Assembly: GCA_035504175.1 (NCBI GenBank)
Contig: DATJSJ010000196.1
Coordinates: 1 to 14,080 of the forward strand
DNA length: 14,080 bases
Reading direction: 5' to 3'
Source of the DNA: DATJSJ01 sp035504175
GTDB lineage: Bacteria; Pseudomonadota; Alphaproteobacteria; Acetobacterales; Acetobacteraceae
Below are positions 13,996-14,080 of this stretch, piece by piece (the stretch's first letter is position 1; the number at the start of each line of letters is the position of its first letter). Both the position numbers and the translations under genes were made by a program. The notes under the pieces were generated by a model. It saw only the letters and a program-made list of their open reading frames with translations, had not been told where the DNA came from and ran no database searches.

Positions 13996-14080
13996 AGGAA
14001 GGCCAGGGGCTCCGCCCCTGGACCCCGCTGGGGCCTGAGGCCCCAGGCCCCCGTCACTTAAGGAACGGATTGCAAAGGCT
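13996..14080 (+). repeat. Gene-end twin-hairpin repeat, copy 2 (after hemY)
   Basis: Begins 3 bp after the hemY stop with AGGAAGGCC (13996-14004). Hairpin B: CCAGGGGC (14003-14010) pairs with GCCCCTGG (14014-14021) around a TCC loop. Hairpin A: CTGGGGCC (14028-14035) pairs with GGCCCCAG (14039-14046) around a TGA loop. The tail AACGGATTGCAAAGGCT (14064-14080) is identical to the complement of 4-20. Likely role: end of the heme operon transcript, as terminator or RNA-protecting structure. The element reaches the window edge, so its outer boundary cannot be seen. Confidence 0.85.

Overview
The window is a compact, very GC-rich bacterial chromosome segment made up almost entirely of housekeeping genes. 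Protein families and gene order point to an alphaproteobacterium, most likely Rhodospirillales/Acetobacteraceae. The main reasons are the hemC-hemD-mic60-hemY block next to a divergent tsaD, a chemoreceptor fused to a PilZ domain, a small arginine-rich protein with the LRENLRRRK motif, and GC-rich twin-hairpin repeats at gene ends. The taxon is inferred from these features, not from a database search.

Layout. Left part (87-2348, all minus): murA (peptidoglycan precursor synthesis), dcd (dCTP deaminase) and a 65-residue conserved small protein. A tRNA-Thr(GGU) gene on the plus strand (2486-2560) meets a large minus-strand methyl-accepting chemotaxis protein with a C-terminal PilZ domain (2638-4917). 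Between that receptor and a small divergent SAM-domain protein (5182-5379) lies a palindrome that matches the CRP/CAP half-site pattern exactly. A DUF2934 protein (5516-5749) follows, converging on a minus-strand pair: uppP (undecaprenyl-diphosphate phosphatase) translationally coupled to a secreted SGNH/GDSL hydrolase. Next come an Old Yellow Enzyme-type ene-reductase and tsaD (tRNA t6A synthesis), both minus. Only 41 bp beyond tsaD, a tightly packed plus-strand operon begins: hemC, hemD, a Mic60/mitofilin-family inner-membrane protein and hemY. Its start and stop codons abut or overlap.

The most unusual structure is at the two edges. Positions 4-85 and 13996-14080 are inverted copies of one repeat of about 82-85 bp. 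Each starts 1-3 bp after a stop codon (murA and hemY), has the same order relative to its gene (short hairpin, spacer, second hairpin, 17-base identical tail), and the hairpin stems differ by compensatory changes. This fits a dispersed gene-end element acting as a terminator or RNA-stabilising structure. Because the two copies are inverted, they also bracket the whole 14-kb segment. No transposase, integrase, CRISPR array, phage gene or toxin-antitoxin pair is visible, and no gene-free stretch exceeds 300 bp.

Functional links: murA and uppP both serve peptidoglycan synthesis; tsaD and tRNA-Thr(GGU) are linked because t6A is made on ANN-decoding tRNAs; hemC/hemD make uroporphyrinogen III, and the two membrane proteins behind them are the usual alphaproteobacterial companions.
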